Shown: positions 21,052-33,410, counted from the first letter of the stretch. The stretch: DNA of 64,000 nt from Allacma fusca (GCA_947179485.1 OX359245.1:66141067-66205066); one strand, 5' to 3'. Notes: generated from the sequence alone by a model not told the origin. Translations and numbers: made by a program.

Positions 21052-21972
21052 CTCCTTGACACTGTGGTCATTCCCCCGGACAAATGCCTCCGAAATCTGG
21101 TCTATCAATATCCCCTCTGAAATGGAAATTATTCAAAACCAATTTTTGAAGAAAATGTTATGGTTGCCTCAAGGTACTCCCTCATACGCTCTCAGAGTTG
21201 AAGCCGGAAGAGTAAGTCTTTTTCCGGGTTATAAAGTGGGCGTTACGCTACTGGTTCAAAATTTTACTTATGCCTCCTAGCAGATTAGTTAGAGTCATTT
21301 ACGACAGATTACGATCTGTTTGTTGCAACTATAGTTGCAGAAACAAAACGCCTTGGCCAAATTTTATCAGAGACCTCTTAATCAATCTCTCCGTTTGGGA
21401 ATTCCAGTCGGCAGACTACCTAGCCGGATTTTTCAAAACTATTGTAGCAACTATTTTTGATTCATTTGTGTATGAAGATCTAGACAAAATCAATTCATCC
21501 ACCTCCCTGCCTAACTATAAATTAATTAAATCACTATTTTCAACCTCTAACTATCTCACCTACAACATTCCTTTCCATTACATCCGTTTATTCGCTAACA
21601 TCAGGTTGAGTTCTCCGACACTTTATACTACCAGAGTGAAATTCAAATTGTCATTTCCGGACCTCTGCATTGATTTTAACTTTCAGTAGCAGGATTACCT
21701 CCTTCATTTGCTAACGAGTTGTAGGATGTATGATCTTCCCAGGCGTTCACTTTTGGGGAAATATTATATTTTTAATTATAAATCTGAAACCTCACTTCTG
21801 TCTCTATTTAAAAACCCTTCCAAGGATCTTATGTGCGATATTTTTAAATTTATCTTTAATTGTACGATTAGGAGTAACCTCCTTTTCTCTATTTCTCTCA
21901 ATGTTTGATGATATTGTATGGATGATATGGTTGCCGCCCGAAAAGAATCCTGTAATAAATATGAATATGAAT
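21052..21972 (+). mobile_element. 5'-truncated LINE with 16-bp target duplication
   Basis: Flanked by AATTTACTTGCACTTA at 21036-21051 and 21973-21988. M copy 3 (about 49792-49806) has the unbroken site. The 3' tail is AATAAATATGAATATGAAT, so its tail differs from that of the LINE at 19044. Coding content is the C-terminal part of ORF2 with frameshifts. Confidence 0.9.
21055..21908 (+). pseudogene. LINE ORF2 C-terminal region, frameshifted
   Basis: Three successive frames. The first (to 21280) has Trp-Ser ... Glu-Ile-Trp ... Ile-Gln-Asn-Gln-Phe-Leu-Lys-Lys-Met-Leu and Thr-Pro-Ser-Tyr-Ala-Leu-Arg-Val-Glu-Ala-Gly-Arg, the conserved thumb-like block after the LINE reverse-transcriptase domain. 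The second (21270-21689) covers the middle, and the third (21708-21908) ends with the Cys ... Arg-Arg-Ser-Leu-Leu and repeated Phe/Cys tail found after the zinc knuckle. At least two frameshifts and one stop make it dead. It is a different LINE from the one at 19044. Confidence 0.7.
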
Positions 21973-22366
21973 AATTTACTTGCACTTAAAATATTTGACG
22001 GAGGTTTAATGGAATTGTTTGTCATTTTGACTTTCCCGCATTTATGCAGTAAATTTAAAATAATTTTCAAAAGGTACTTTATCACTGGTCCAATATTTTA
22101 GTGAATGTTATTTTCCCACAGATAATCTTATTGAAACAATGATATTCTGAGTAAATTGAAATTTTCCAATGACTGGATTAGGAACATTTGCAGTTGCACA
22201 TTTTGTTTGCACATCAACACTCATTTAAATAATAAAGGATAGCCATAAGCTAGGTACTATGTCCGTATTTTCCCAGAATGCACGTATTTTTAGAGAATAG
22301 TTGTACATTATAACTAAAGTTCGAGTCAAGAATTTCATTCGTACGCGATTATTTAAGGCTATCGCT

Positions 22367-22845
22367 TAGTGTTTCTGAAAGGTACCAAAACGTAAACTCG
22401 ATCAGACTAGTTTTCCCGAACAAAAAAAATCAATTTCTGTTCCCGAAACCAGAACCGATATTTTCGAGTCCGGGTAATTTTTGCCTTCCCGGGACCGATC
22501 CGGAAAATTAATCCGGTTCCGGTTCCTTTCCGAACCGGCAGAAAATGTATAGGATTCATTTTTGTAGAAGTCAAAGTTGTCGGGCTTTTCAAATTACAGT
22601 TGACAAATGCTTCACAAATACATGCTTTGCGCTTACATTCAAAACGGCAGTTTTAACAAACCCTTTACGAAAGCACGGTTTTGATTTTTGCACCCGAATT
22701 TGGACCGAAATGTAAAGGTTCTTTAAGCCGTTGACCCAAAATCGTACCGAAATTTAACGGTTCTTTAAACCGTTGACCCGAAACCGTACCGGAACCGAAA
22801 CCGAACCGGAACTTCGAGAATTCCCAATAGCGAACAGAAACACTA
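22367..22845. mobile_element. hAT-like MITE, 'GAACCGGAACCG' word family
   Basis: TIR TAGTGTTTCTG at both ends, inverted. Target flanks CTATCGCT (22359-22366) and CTGTCACT (22846-22853) match at 6 of 8, and M copy 3 shows the empty site (GCTGTCGCTTATGGCGG near 50186). Arms carry CCGAAACCAGAACCG and its complement many times, giving an unusually GC-rich patch. No coding sequence. Confidence 0.8.
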
Positions 22846-23440
22846 CTGTCACTTATGGCGGCAATAGCAAAGGCCATCTCTCCTTGCCACGTTTAACGTA
22901 TTATATTGAGCTCATTTCAAAAATAAAAATTCAAATTGTAAAACAGAATTCAATTTTAAACATTTTTGTTTTAAAAGTGTTAGTATAGTACTGACTGGTA
23001 TATGTAAAAAAAATCTTATGAAGTCGGTGGAATAGTGTGGGGTAAAACAAATATTTCTTGTTTTTATTTTTTTACGTACGAACACACCGACCTACTGTAT
23101 TTCAAACAATAGTGAACTAATTCGAGAAAGTGGACTAAATAATGTTTAAGACAAATTCGAATAAAATCGGGCAAAAAGAATGGTCGGGAAATTGGGGGAC
23201 AAACAAACTTACAGGCAACAATGTTTTATAAAGGGGATGACGTCACCCTAAAACCTGGATTCCTACCTGGATCTAACATTTACATATACCGAAGTCTGGT
23301 CGTTACTTATACCTGCTTATTTACTTGATTCAAAATATTCTTTTTACAAAGCGGATATATTTCTACATCAATTATTAACGAAAACCTAACCATAATTCTG
23401 TGGACCGGTAAAATAAAAGCATTAATTATGTCGTCGATGT

Positions 23441-24366
23441 ATCGGACCTTATCTCCAATTTTTTCTATTTGTGGTTCTGGAAAGGTGCCCAGTTCAGCTA
23501 GTCTTTATCCATTGTTATAAAAGCGCATTACTGTAATCTCAACTTAGCTAAACATATTGACAGTAATACACATAATTTTTCTATCCCTATGTTTGGCGAG
23601 TTCATGTGTGTGATACAGCTAGCCATCGTAGCCTTGTTTGAGACATTTCTTGGCCACACACAATTTGCGTCAATTATTGTTGTGTTATATATAAATTATT
23701 GACCGTTTTCTGCTTCAGATTACAAATTCTTGCTTACCTTGACAGTGTATTTTAATGCCTGCTAATCTTAAAATCGTATTGCTTTATCATTTTGAAAATG
23801 AACATTGACCTCTGCACATCTGTACCACCTCTGGAAATGTACAGCTATAAAATGATTAGTTTTTTAAATTTTGGACTTGATGTCAAATGACAGTTATTAT
23901 CAAAACTACTGAATGTATTTCAACGAAATTGTTTGTGAATATTGCTGATGTAAATATTAATCGTTGCTGATTATGTTGTTGCCGTATAGTTTCTATAAAC
24001 CTACCTATAAGGGCAACTTCTAGAAATGTTTTAATGCCGACCAGTTTCGTAAAATTCAACCTCAGGAGCACACTTCAGGAAAACCCAAAGAAGGAAGAAA
24101 TTCGATACTGTGATGTGTAGTATTGCGATATTTTAATTGAAAGAAAATATTATTGTTTCTGATAAAAATATATAGGGATGGATAATAAATCAGAGTTTTT
24201 GGGTTGTGCAGTTAACTTTTTACTTGATCTGCTATTACAAACCCCAGATTAATCCCCATCAAATTTTGTCTACCATCTCAGTGCTTTCAAATACTTTAAT
24301 AACAGCCCCATCTGCAATAATAGGTATGAGGTGATCAGCAATTCGTCATTCTAAACTATTTACAGG
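23441..24366. other. No recognisable feature
   Basis: AT-rich single-copy-looking sequence. No long frame, splice-consistent exon, terminal repeat or RNA gene that I can recognise. Confidence 0.5.
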
Positions 24367-24759
24367 CAGGGGTCGGATTTTTGTAGGAAGACGGGAAGAA
24401 TCTTCCCAGGGAAAAAATATTCCTGGCAGGGAAAATCTCAAAGGGATGGGATTTATTTTTACAAACAGGGATTTTTAAAATCGTTGGCCTTTTTTTGGCA
24501 GGGATTTTCAAATTTGTTGACAGGTTTCAGGGAAATTTGTTAAGCAAACAGACAGGGATTTTTGGCTTGATTGGCCAAATTTGGCAGGGATTTCATGTCT
24601 TGTAGGGGATTTTTTTGCCAACAGGGATTTTTAAAATCGTGGACCTTTTTTTCAGCAGGGGTTTTTGAAACCGTTGAGGACCTACCAGCAGGGAGATAAT
24701 AGTCAGCAGGGAAATTCAGAAATAATCTTCCAGGGAGATTTACAAAAATCGGACCCCTG
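24367..24759. mobile_element. hAT-like MITE, 'ATCCCTG' family, intact ends
   Basis: TIRs CAGGGGTCGGATTTTTGTA and TTACAAAAATCGGACCCCTG are inverted and nearly perfect over 19 bp. Perfect 8-bp target duplication TTTACAGG (24359-24366 and 24760-24767). The body is a run of CAGGGATTTTTAAAATCG words, about one every 30 bp, through the whole element. Related copies: 1002-1393 and 57152-57335; decayed relatives near 43130-43255 and 59940-60040. Confidence 0.95.
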
Positions 24760-24767
24760 TTTACAGG

Positions 24768-25345
24768 TTTTGCTCTTGAAATTGGATTTTTTCCAACCTC
24801 GTACCTTTTTTAGGGGCAAACTGAAACGAAGTTCTCTATTACAATCTTTTTGATGTCTGGTTGTCTGCTTGTCCGTCATCACAGCATCTGCCCAACCAGT
24901 GTCACCACACTTGTCAAGCATTTTACAGTGCAACATTAGTTTTGGCAGAACCCGGTTGAGTTTGGAGACGATCGGGCGTCATCGTTTGACCTCAGGAAAT
25001 CGGCAACATTTCATAATTACATGTTAATACATGGCACCGATGGAGATGCTGTTCGATGTATACTTCAAAGGTATCGGCATACAATTTTTATGAATAATAA
25101 TAATAATTTAAAAAGAAATAATAACACATGTGTTGCAGATAGTTTTTAAGACTCTTACCTACAAATTATAGCGTAGAGACACTAAAGACATCAGATATCT
25201 CCCAGAAAAGTTCAAAATTTCCCTCGTTAGGAATGATTGTATAAAATCGAAAATAATATCTATGTATGGAAGGATAAATCAGAATTTGCGTTACCTGTAT
25301 TTTATTATTCAGATGTTAACTCAGAAAATTGCGATTAGTTGTATT
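24768..25345. other. No recognisable feature
   Basis: AT-rich spacer between two hAT-like insertions; nothing coding recognised. Confidence 0.5.
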
Positions 25346-27062
25346 CAGTGCTCGGACTGGGTACGGGTAATACTCGGGTAAATGGGTACGGGTACAGGTA
25401 TGGGTACTACCCGGGTACAGAAGTTGCGTACTCGCAAGTACGCGGGTACTACCCGGGTACTCTTGATTTTAGGCAATAAAGTGGGTACAGGTACGGGTAT
25501 ATACGGGTATGGGTACTCACTCAGTGGCAATCGGGTAGTACCCAATGGGTACGGGTATCACTATGTAAAATTCCTGTACCCGTGGGTGCTGTACCCGAGT
25601 ATTTTTGGGTACTTCAAGGATTCCTGATGGGATAAGGCCTACCAACCGTGGAGTTGCTTATTTCGTAGTATACAGATACTTGCGTTAGTGACAGAGCCAA
25701 GTGGCTTCGTCTCATTTATGATTACGTGGTAGTTGCAATCTAACGCTTCTAATAATTCATCCAAGGAATCTAATAAAGAAATGCAGCGTAGAGTCAGTGA
25801 AATCATCAGTTTATCGACTTAAATAGTGAAGCTCATCAACGAAGAATTTCAAAGGGGAGGTTCTTGGGATTCAATTTAATTAGCTTCATTGGGAGCTTAA
25901 CGTTACAATTATTTGAAGGCGTATTACGAGATAAGATCGGAATAAATATACATTTATTAGTAGATCCATTTCTTAACGTTACAAGTACCCAGGGTTGCCC
26001 ATTTGAAAACGCCAAGGCATTTCATGCAGGCAATTTGAGCATTTTCAATGCTGGGTATTAATGACACTGAGTATTTATTGAGGTGAATATTTATAACATT
26101 TTAGAATGAAAAATATCATTCCTTGCACGCAATATTTATATTTCAGTCCCTTTGATTAATCTTGATAATTTTGATGTTAAAAGAACTTGACAGACATCTG
26201 AACTTGGCGTTCAAAACTTCCATGGGGTTGCATTTTAATCCTATTATGCCTGCATTTTTCGAAAATCTCCGTCTCGGGCTTCATAAATGTGAGAGACAGT
26301 TTACGAATGTTTGTTTTATAAAGCTGTAATATAAAATGAATATTCAATATTGCCTCCCACATTTATTTCCTGAAACCGCAATATTTGACTTGGAAAAATT
26401 ATGATCAACTCAATTTTTCCGTATAACATTTTCTATACACAGTGTTTGATTAGCCGTAAACGATTAGCCGGGAAAAAAATTTGTTCTTGTTCTCCAAGTT
26501 AAAAAGAAAGTTATGGAGAGTTTAGTATTAAAGAATCCGTCGCAATTCCAATTAGCGAGTACACATTTCATTTCATTCAGCAAGTTATTATTTTGGGGTA
26601 GTAGAATTTGAATTTCGTCAGTGTTTATTAAAAAAATAACAAAATGCCTGAAATAATATTTTCAAAAAATTCAAATAGGATGTCTTTAAAGTCTAGGGAA
26701 AATTCCCAAAATCCCGGACACTTTTAATGGAGGTCAAAAAATATACGAATTAAAAATTTTCAGCTGGGCAGGCTAATGTCGTCTGGGATTTTAAATCCGC
26801 CAAACTTCCAGTACCCGAGTAATACCCGGGTACACACAATAGATACTCGGGTACGGGTACAGGTTTTGGGTACATTACGGGTACGGGTAAATTGTGGGTA
26901 CAGGTACTACATTGTATTTTCAGGTACGGGTACGGGTACTGAAATAATTAACCCGGGTTCTCGGGTATGGGTACGGGTATAGGTACAGCATTTTGTCTTA
27001 CCCGATATTCGGGTACGGGTATGGGTACGGGTACACGGTTTTTGTACCCAGTCCGAGCACTG
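25346..27062. mobile_element. hAT-like element, 'GGGTAC' word family, copy 1
   Basis: TIR CAGTGCTCGGACTGGGTAC at both ends (inverted, perfect over 19 bp) and a perfect 8-bp target duplication GTTGTATT (25338-25345, 27063-27070). Each arm (25360-25610 and 26800-27050) is a tract of GGGTACGGGTA/TACCCGTACCC words with occasional ATACTCGGGTA. The central 1.2 kb contains frames such as 25864-26061 that I cannot relate to any transposase. A sister family with TIR CAGTGCTCGGCACGG lies at 45955-46938. Confidence 0.95.
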
Positions 27063-27469
27063 GTTGTATTTAAACCCGTGAGACTCGGCAATATATGATG
27101 CACACGACAATTGAACTCTTAATTAATTTTTGACGATATACATATTCGAATTTATGAGAATCGAAAAAAATTGAAATAAAAAGTGTTACGAACTTCACAA
27201 ACGATCCACGCACAATCTCTTCATTTAATAAAGGATCAAACCACAAAAATTAAATATTTGTTAAGCAGTTCCTGATGAGAGTAAAAACAGTGTAAATATT
27301 GCACATCGAAATTCCACATTCTGTTTTCTCATCCTAGGATGACAATATTTTAAAGCTGACATGTTTAAGACACCATTAAAACGAGGTTTTGATTTCAGGT
27401 CAATCTCTTATTGCTTTTTTCTGGGATAAATCAAAGATGTGCAAAGTAAGCAGCTTGCAATCGTACATT

Positions 27470-28125
27470 TTATATCCACGTAGACTAGCTAGTAGCATCA
27501 AAAAATATTTTTTGATAATCATTTGAACGAACATTGAGAGCACTTGCGAAGGTTCGCGCTCGTGTGAATTAACAATTGAGTTTAAAAAACAAAAGTCTGA
27601 TGTGTAAACGTGGATACTTCACAATGGAAAGGTTTTCTCTCATTGTACGTTTTGACGTGTCTCCTTAAATCCAAAACTAGTTGAAATAGCAAAAGCATAT
27701 AGTGAACATTGAAAGGTCTTTCAGTTGTATGTGTTTGTACATTTTGCAAAAATACTAACACGATTTTTCACTCAACGAGATCAATTCTTTGATTATACCC
27801 CTATTTGGCTATACTGATTTGAACACAGTTGACTTTTGAAAGATTCTTCCCCAAATGGATTCTCATAGGCAATCTCCAAGATGTTAGTTTAGCAAACTTC
27901 CTCTGAAAAATAGAACACTCATGGGGCGTTTTCATTGATGTGTGTTCCATGTGGGACTTGAGGCCGGAAAGTTGAATGAAAAACTTACCATGTAAAATTG
28001 CATTTGAATTGCCCAGTTCTCTTTTTTTTAACTCCAATGTGAAATTGATGAGTAGATTTTGTAGAAAATTTGGAAAAACAGTCTTCGAATTTGCGTCAAT
28101 TTTCACCTTTGAACTTTGCGGTTAA
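27470..28125 (-). pseudogene. C2H2 zinc-finger array, decayed
   Basis: Read on the minus strand from about 28125 down: Tyr-Thr-Cys-Arg-His-Cys, then (about 28010-27800) Lys-Phe-Phe-Ile-Gln-Leu-Ser-Gly-Leu-Lys-Ser-His-Met-Glu-His-Thr, then Pro-His-Glu-Cys-Ser-Ile-Phe-Gln-Arg-Lys-Phe-Ala ... Arg-Leu-Pro-Met-Arg-Ile-His. Further on are Glu-Lys-Thr-Phe-Gln-Cys-Ser (about 27715) and Ile-His-Thr ... Lys-Cys-Ser-Gln-Cys-Ser-Phe-Lys (about 27560). These are C2H2 fingers and TGEKPF-like linkers with lost Cys (Phe for Cys) and His (Pro for His), stops and frameshifts between fingers. No introns are visible between fingers, so it may be a retrocopy or a gene fragment. Confidence 0.7.
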
Positions 28126-28927
28126 CAATGTCGGCAGGTGTATTTATGATGTTCTATATGAATTGAAATTGTTTTTTGTTAATAAATTTTGAAAAGCACA
28201 ATGTAATTATCTCTCTTCCCAGGGAGATATTATCTCAAGAATCAATGTTGACAGTGTAGCTAAAATTTGGTTACTGTTTGTATTCACAAACTATGGAATT
28301 ACAACGCTTCACGGCAATAAGTGATTTTGTCAATCCCGCTTGAAACACCATGTGTATTCTTTTGACAACAATGTTTTACTTAAATGTTTTGACCCCGAAA
28401 CGTCGCTACGTTGTTCTAGGGTTATGTACACTCATGAGTTTAGTAAATATAGGAAATATAAGCTCTGTCAAGATGAATTACACATAATGATCACGCTACA
28501 TGTATGTATTAGATGGGATCATGGCTCCCCAAATAGCTTGGGTCGATATATGGAGGATCCAATGCCTGAGGCATATTTCTTTCGCCGAGACACTTGCAGT
28601 TACCTTAAATTATGTACTTACGTTTTTTATGCTTGTGTTTGAGTAATGTCGTAGTAGCGTGGTAGATCCGCTTAGTAAAATTCCCTTCAAAAAAACCCTT
28701 TTGAAATGGTCGTTATGGAAGGAACATCGTAGCTGTGTTGTGAGCTGCTGACTTAAAAAGCCTTTCTGAGACGTACGATTTAAATGTTAGACTGATAAGT
28801 AAGGTTGTGGGGTTTGATAACACCATATTCTGTGTAATTCGTGTGCTTCAAATCTATTAAATTCAAAATTTCATGGAATACTAAATAAACTTAAAAAATA
28901 ATCGCACAAATATATATGTATGTAGAT
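28126..28927. other. No recognisable feature
   Basis: Contains a 100-codon frame at 28340-28642 (plus) with scattered Cys and no similarity I recognise; codon bias and context give no support for a gene. Confidence 0.4.
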
Positions 28928-29849
28928 CATACTTGCAGTCGTTCAGTTCATAAAGTGGTGAACTGAACTAGCCTGTATTTTCACTGTTTTTGAATGAACT
29001 TGAACGAACTAGCTAAATGCAAAATTTTGACTAAATGAATTTGAATTGAACTCAGCAGAACTTATTATGAATGTGAACGAACGTTTGTAGTACGTTCAAG
29101 TACCACAAACTGAACTGAATTGAACTTAAAAGTCCAGGTTTGAATATAAACGTTTATATTCGTGAACATAGTGCGAATATTATCTCTAAATTGCATGACC
29201 ATATATTTTATAGTTGTAATCTCAAAAACAAGCACGCTGATTTTTAACTATTCATTTCAATGACATTAAATTACAAATCAAAGAAATAGTTATTTACAAG
29301 AAAGCCGGTATCTTACATTTAATAACGCATATTTGGCACATTTTGGATGAAATCGTATGGAATAAAATGCGCAATAATTGTTAGCATATTTATATGATTT
29401 ATTAACTTGGAATAGCTTGGTTTTCTAAGATTGATCACTTACCGGAAAGCTCAAAGTCAATACTGCTTTCAAAACACCGGAGATTTGAAAGTAGTGATCT
29501 TATCAGTCATTTAACGAAAAATGGTGCTTTAGTCAATGTTCAAAGTCAGCTATAAAAATATAACTAAATGCCACTTAAATATGCCATAAATGCCTTGAAC
29601 TAATTGGCTCACTAATGACAAAGCGAACTGAACTGAAGGACCGAAAAGAATATAATGAATTGAACTGAACTTTGAAAAAATGCTGCAACAGTGAACTGTA
29701 CTGAACGTAACAACTGGAAAGTACGCAGTGAATTGAACTGAACTACGATAGGTTTTAGACAAGGGGAACTGAACTTAACTGAACGGCACGAAAAATTTGG
29801 TGATGTGAATAGAACTGAATTTGAACTTTGGACCAAAACTGCAAGTATG
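28928..29849. mobile_element. TIR element, 'GAACTGAACT' word family, copy 1
   Basis: Ends CATACTTGCAG and CTGCAAGTATG are inverted. Both arms (28940-29150 and 29600-29845) are arrays of GAACTGAACTGAA and its complement; the right arm continues into TTTGAACTTTGGACCAAAACTGC. The element at 60838-61737 is the same family in opposite orientation. No clean 8-bp duplication. Interior without recognisable coding sequence. Confidence 0.8.
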
Positions 29850-32732
29850 ATATATATAGATATTCAATTTCATGCTCAAATAAAGGTGAATCAAATTTCG
29901 GGCTAAAAATAAATACACTTTTATCAATGTCGACTAATGACAAGTTCAGCAAACATTAGATCATTACGTCTGTCAAATTGTTAACATAACGGATGCACAA
30001 ACGGCTTACGTTTAAATTATGCATAATTTGAATCAAAAGATTAGCTGGGCAAATTTGAAAAGTTATTTTCGAAAACAACTAAATCAAAACTGTAGCAATA
30101 GTTACTCATTCTAAAGTAATATATCGCATGCCAAGATTAAATCCGACACACAAATATTTGTTTATTTGACAGATCTGTTTGATAATTAAATACAATAAAC
30201 AACTACGAAAATCAAACACGATGTGAAATGCTTGACTGATAATGACATGGAAAAAGGTAGATTGTCATTCTCCAAAACTTTTACAAAGTAAAGGGCTTAA
30301 AGAATATAATAAATAAGTATGAAGCAAATAAACTAAATAATACCTAATTAAATAATATTAGCCATAATTAATAACTAATAATGAAACTATTTTGACTTTA
30401 ATTTACTGTATGTATAGAGCAAAATATGACTAGCTTGCATGTACATAGTTGTCAACAAATCTGTATTCCCGACATACAACCAGTGCTCACGGATGTTCAG
30501 CTTTTTAAATCAGGATTCCAAACAGAGGTAAAACATTTTGAACACAATAGACTATTTTATAATGTTAGGTAATTATTAACGTATGAATTCATACTATGCA
30601 TGCAGATATATGTAAGGGCATCAAAGTTAGTTATCTAAAATTATGACTCGTGTTATTCTGTGTTATTGGATTTAGCAGCTGCGAATAATTTTTGGCAACA
30701 ATAAAACCTTTATACAATTGTGAATATCTTTAGTTTCTTCCAATTTACAAACGTTAGTTGCTCCACTTTTTCATTCTAACTTTAGCAAACACAGTATACT
30801 GAAACCATTCAATGGCAAATACCAGGTGTATTGCTAAGGCTCTAACTTCATCATAGAACAAAAGACATTCATTTCCAGATGAAGTATTCAAACTCCCAAT
30901 AACTGCAACATGTAAGATTAAATACAAGTATGCAGGCCTCTTAAATGAAGTTACCTACAATGTAAAACCAGATTCCATATTTTATGCACAAATAAGTGGG
31001 GTCCTTTAACCAACAATTATGGGACCCTTCTGCTCTATTCTGTATCTCACATGAACGAATCTACTACATTCTCAGATCAGGGGACACCCCTTTTTCTGGA
31101 CAACTACACCAGAAATTACAATGATAATAATACTGGATAGCAAATTAAAAAAATAAAGCCCGAAAACATCTAGGTTTCCCTACTGCACGTACATTACAAA
31201 TCCTAATTAACCTTACTATAATATATTTAAAAATTTGTCAAATTAATGCTGATTGGTAACTAAAACTAAACATAAACTTTAGTATAATTCCGAATCAATT
31301 TCCGAAAACATGATCCGATACGAGTATCAGGACAGTGGAGAGCCAGCTAACAAGCGTCAACGAATGGAATAACATGCCGATAAGACTCATCACAACGGGA
31401 AGGTACTAAAATATGTTCACTATAGTATATTGCAAAGTCTACGATCTTGAAATTCATTAAATGTGTAGAAACGTTATAAAAATCGCTGTTATAAATCAAA
31501 GTGTATGGACATTTACATATTTAAAATAACCGCATTTGAACGAAGTAGACGAAGTAGTAGTAGTAAAACGTTTTTCGATAAGTTGTATTTCTGGTGTAAA
31601 CAGGAAATTGATTACATATGTACAACGTGACATATCATTTCAGTCAGGTACTGTATGTTTGATACGGTATACAAACCATTGTGGATATGATTCAACCAAA
31701 ATGGATATGGATTTTCCAAACACGCTTTCTTCTTGTTATTGTTTTATCAACTTGTCTAGTTTTCGTTAATGTAGTTTCATTTCTGAAAACGTTGATAATA
31801 TTGAAATGAGTTGTAATTTGTTAATTATGAGTTCGTGATAAGTTATTCATTTTATTTAACGATGTTTTGGTCATAAAACCCCATTATGTTTTCTGAATAA
31901 ATGATTTACAATTGATATCTTTTCTTTATAACTTTTTTTGTCTATTTGGTGTCTTATTCTCTCAATTTAAGCAACGAAAAACAGTACAAGTACATTTTTG
32001 GCGATCTAAAACGCGGTTACAGTAACGTCTCTTTTAGTGAATTTAGTTCGCTCTGGATTGTTTTTAATATTTCATAATTGTTGATACTCTAACAAAGGGA
32101 TTAAAGGAAACACGACATCAAGATGGATTTACAGCACCAGTGTGTGGGATGTGGGACATCTGATACACATTGCATGAGGTCCGTAGTATATATGATGTCA
32201 TTTTTATGGAGTGTCCAAAACAACAGCAATAAACTCTAGTTTATTTTTATATAGACTACACAATGAATAGTATTCGACCGACGTAATATATATTTATATA
32301 TAATATATAATAATGAGTTTATTATTGACACGTTAGCGTATAAAACGTTGCAGTTTTTCAATGATGACGTTTCTTACAAACTCACTTTATTAAATAATTG
32401 CAGTTCCTCCGGTCCGAGTTATTCTTTCATGGCACCTGAGTCATTTTACGCTATTCATACTAAAATTTCTAGATTTTCGTTTTTGTGACTGTGTCTCGTC
32501 TAAAATGGACGACATTTGTTTGGATTATTGTCGAATAAAGTTTGGGTGTACTGTTATGGAAGAAACCAATTTCAGGAGAAAAATCACAAATTTCAACAAA
32601 CATATGATATTGATTACCTAGAAATATTGTAGTGTGTGAATTTGGCGCTCTTGATGGAGATAGGTGGAAACGCTGAAAAGCGTTTGGGGCACCTGTGAGA
32701 TGTATGTATGTACCTAAAGCATAGCATTCCAT
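29850..32732. other. No recognisable feature (2.9 kb)
   Basis: AT-rich; no repeat shared with other parts of the window that I could find. Two short frames drew attention but are not supported: Met-Ile-Arg-Tyr-Glu ... Asn-Lys-Arg-Gln-Arg-Met-Glu at 31310-31372, and a Cys-rich start Met-Asp-Leu-Gln-His-Gln-Cys-Val-Gly-Cys-Gly at 32123 which could be a first coding exon ending near a GT at 32180. This is the most likely place for an undetected unique gene or regulatory stretch. Confidence 0.4.
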
Positions 32733-33039
32733 TGTATGTATATGTATTTAATTGTGTATGAAGCTCAAAGTCCATTGATTAAAAGGACCAAAGTCCATTC
32801 ATTAAAGGATCAAAGTCCACCTATAATTGGACTTTGATCCCATTAAAAACTCATCAATACTATACTAATTTGTCACTCCTCAAGTATAAAAAGGGGCCTA
32901 AAAAGCCTGAATAAATACAGTCTTCTGTCACAATTATAAGAACTAAAACCACTTGTAGTTGTCTCCAAATTTATTTTTCACACATACTCAGCATAATCAT
33001 CAATCTCACTTTCAAACCCAAAAACCACTTTTACTCTCA
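32733..33039 (+). mobile_element. Ty1/copia LTR (A)
   Basis: Starts about TGTATGTATATG, ends TTTTACTCTCA. Contains tandem AAAGTCCATTGATTAAAAGG blocks, a TATA box (TATAAAAAGG, about 32886) and GAATAAATACAG (about 32910) within 30 bp, the compact promoter plus polyadenylation layout of copia LTRs. Related LTRs: 35675-35927, 36726-37037, 38729-39040 and 39996-41040. Boundaries are approximate because no target duplication was found. Confidence 0.7.
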
Positions 33040-33410
33040 GCACCCAACCAATTGTCAAAGCGTTATGTACAAGTAGTGTAAATAAATGGAAATGCACACT
33101 GCGTCTCGTTTAAAAGATTCGCAAAGAGTCAGTGTGTGTGCAGAGTACGAGCATGACAGTCGAATAGAGTTAGCTCGGCAGTTGGATATTTTGAAAACTC
33201 TGAACATTCTCAGGACTTCCACAAATCAGTTCACCTCGGTTTTATTTTATTATTTTTCTCTAATTCTCATTAATTGGGGAATTGATGCAATTCTAAGAAG
33301 GCATTAAGTATGCACAGGGATACTTACTTACTTGTTAGCTTACCCTTGCTCACAATTAATTATTTCAGGTGAACTAATTCGTGTTTTATTTGATAATGAG
33401 TAGTAAGTAA

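Larger units (their letters stand above)
18730..23440 (+). repeat. Module X end block plus module M, copy 2
   Basis: 18740-18960 is the end block of module X (compare 48960-49190). From about 19005 the sequence follows M copy 3 (49360-50760) but is opened by four insertions: a LINE (19044-19788), an AATTGAAATTG-rich element (20071-20905), a second LINE (21052-21972) and a hAT MITE (22367-22845). Each site has an intact counterpart in another M copy. No receptor exons follow this copy. Confidence 0.75.

Noticed and set aside
25360-25610. GGGTAC tract considered as telomere-like or simple satellite
   Set aside because: It occurs only as arms of TIR-bounded elements at defined insertion sites, not as a free array.
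25864-26061. Frame inside the GGGTAC hAT element with Leu-Leu-Val-Asp-Pro-Phe, reminiscent of the hAT LLDPRF motif
   Set aside because: Too short and surrounding residues do not follow the transposase pattern.
31310-31372. Short frame ending Asn-Lys-Arg-Gln-Arg-Met-Glu, like a nuclear localisation signal
   Set aside because: Only 20 codons, no splice partner or repeat support.
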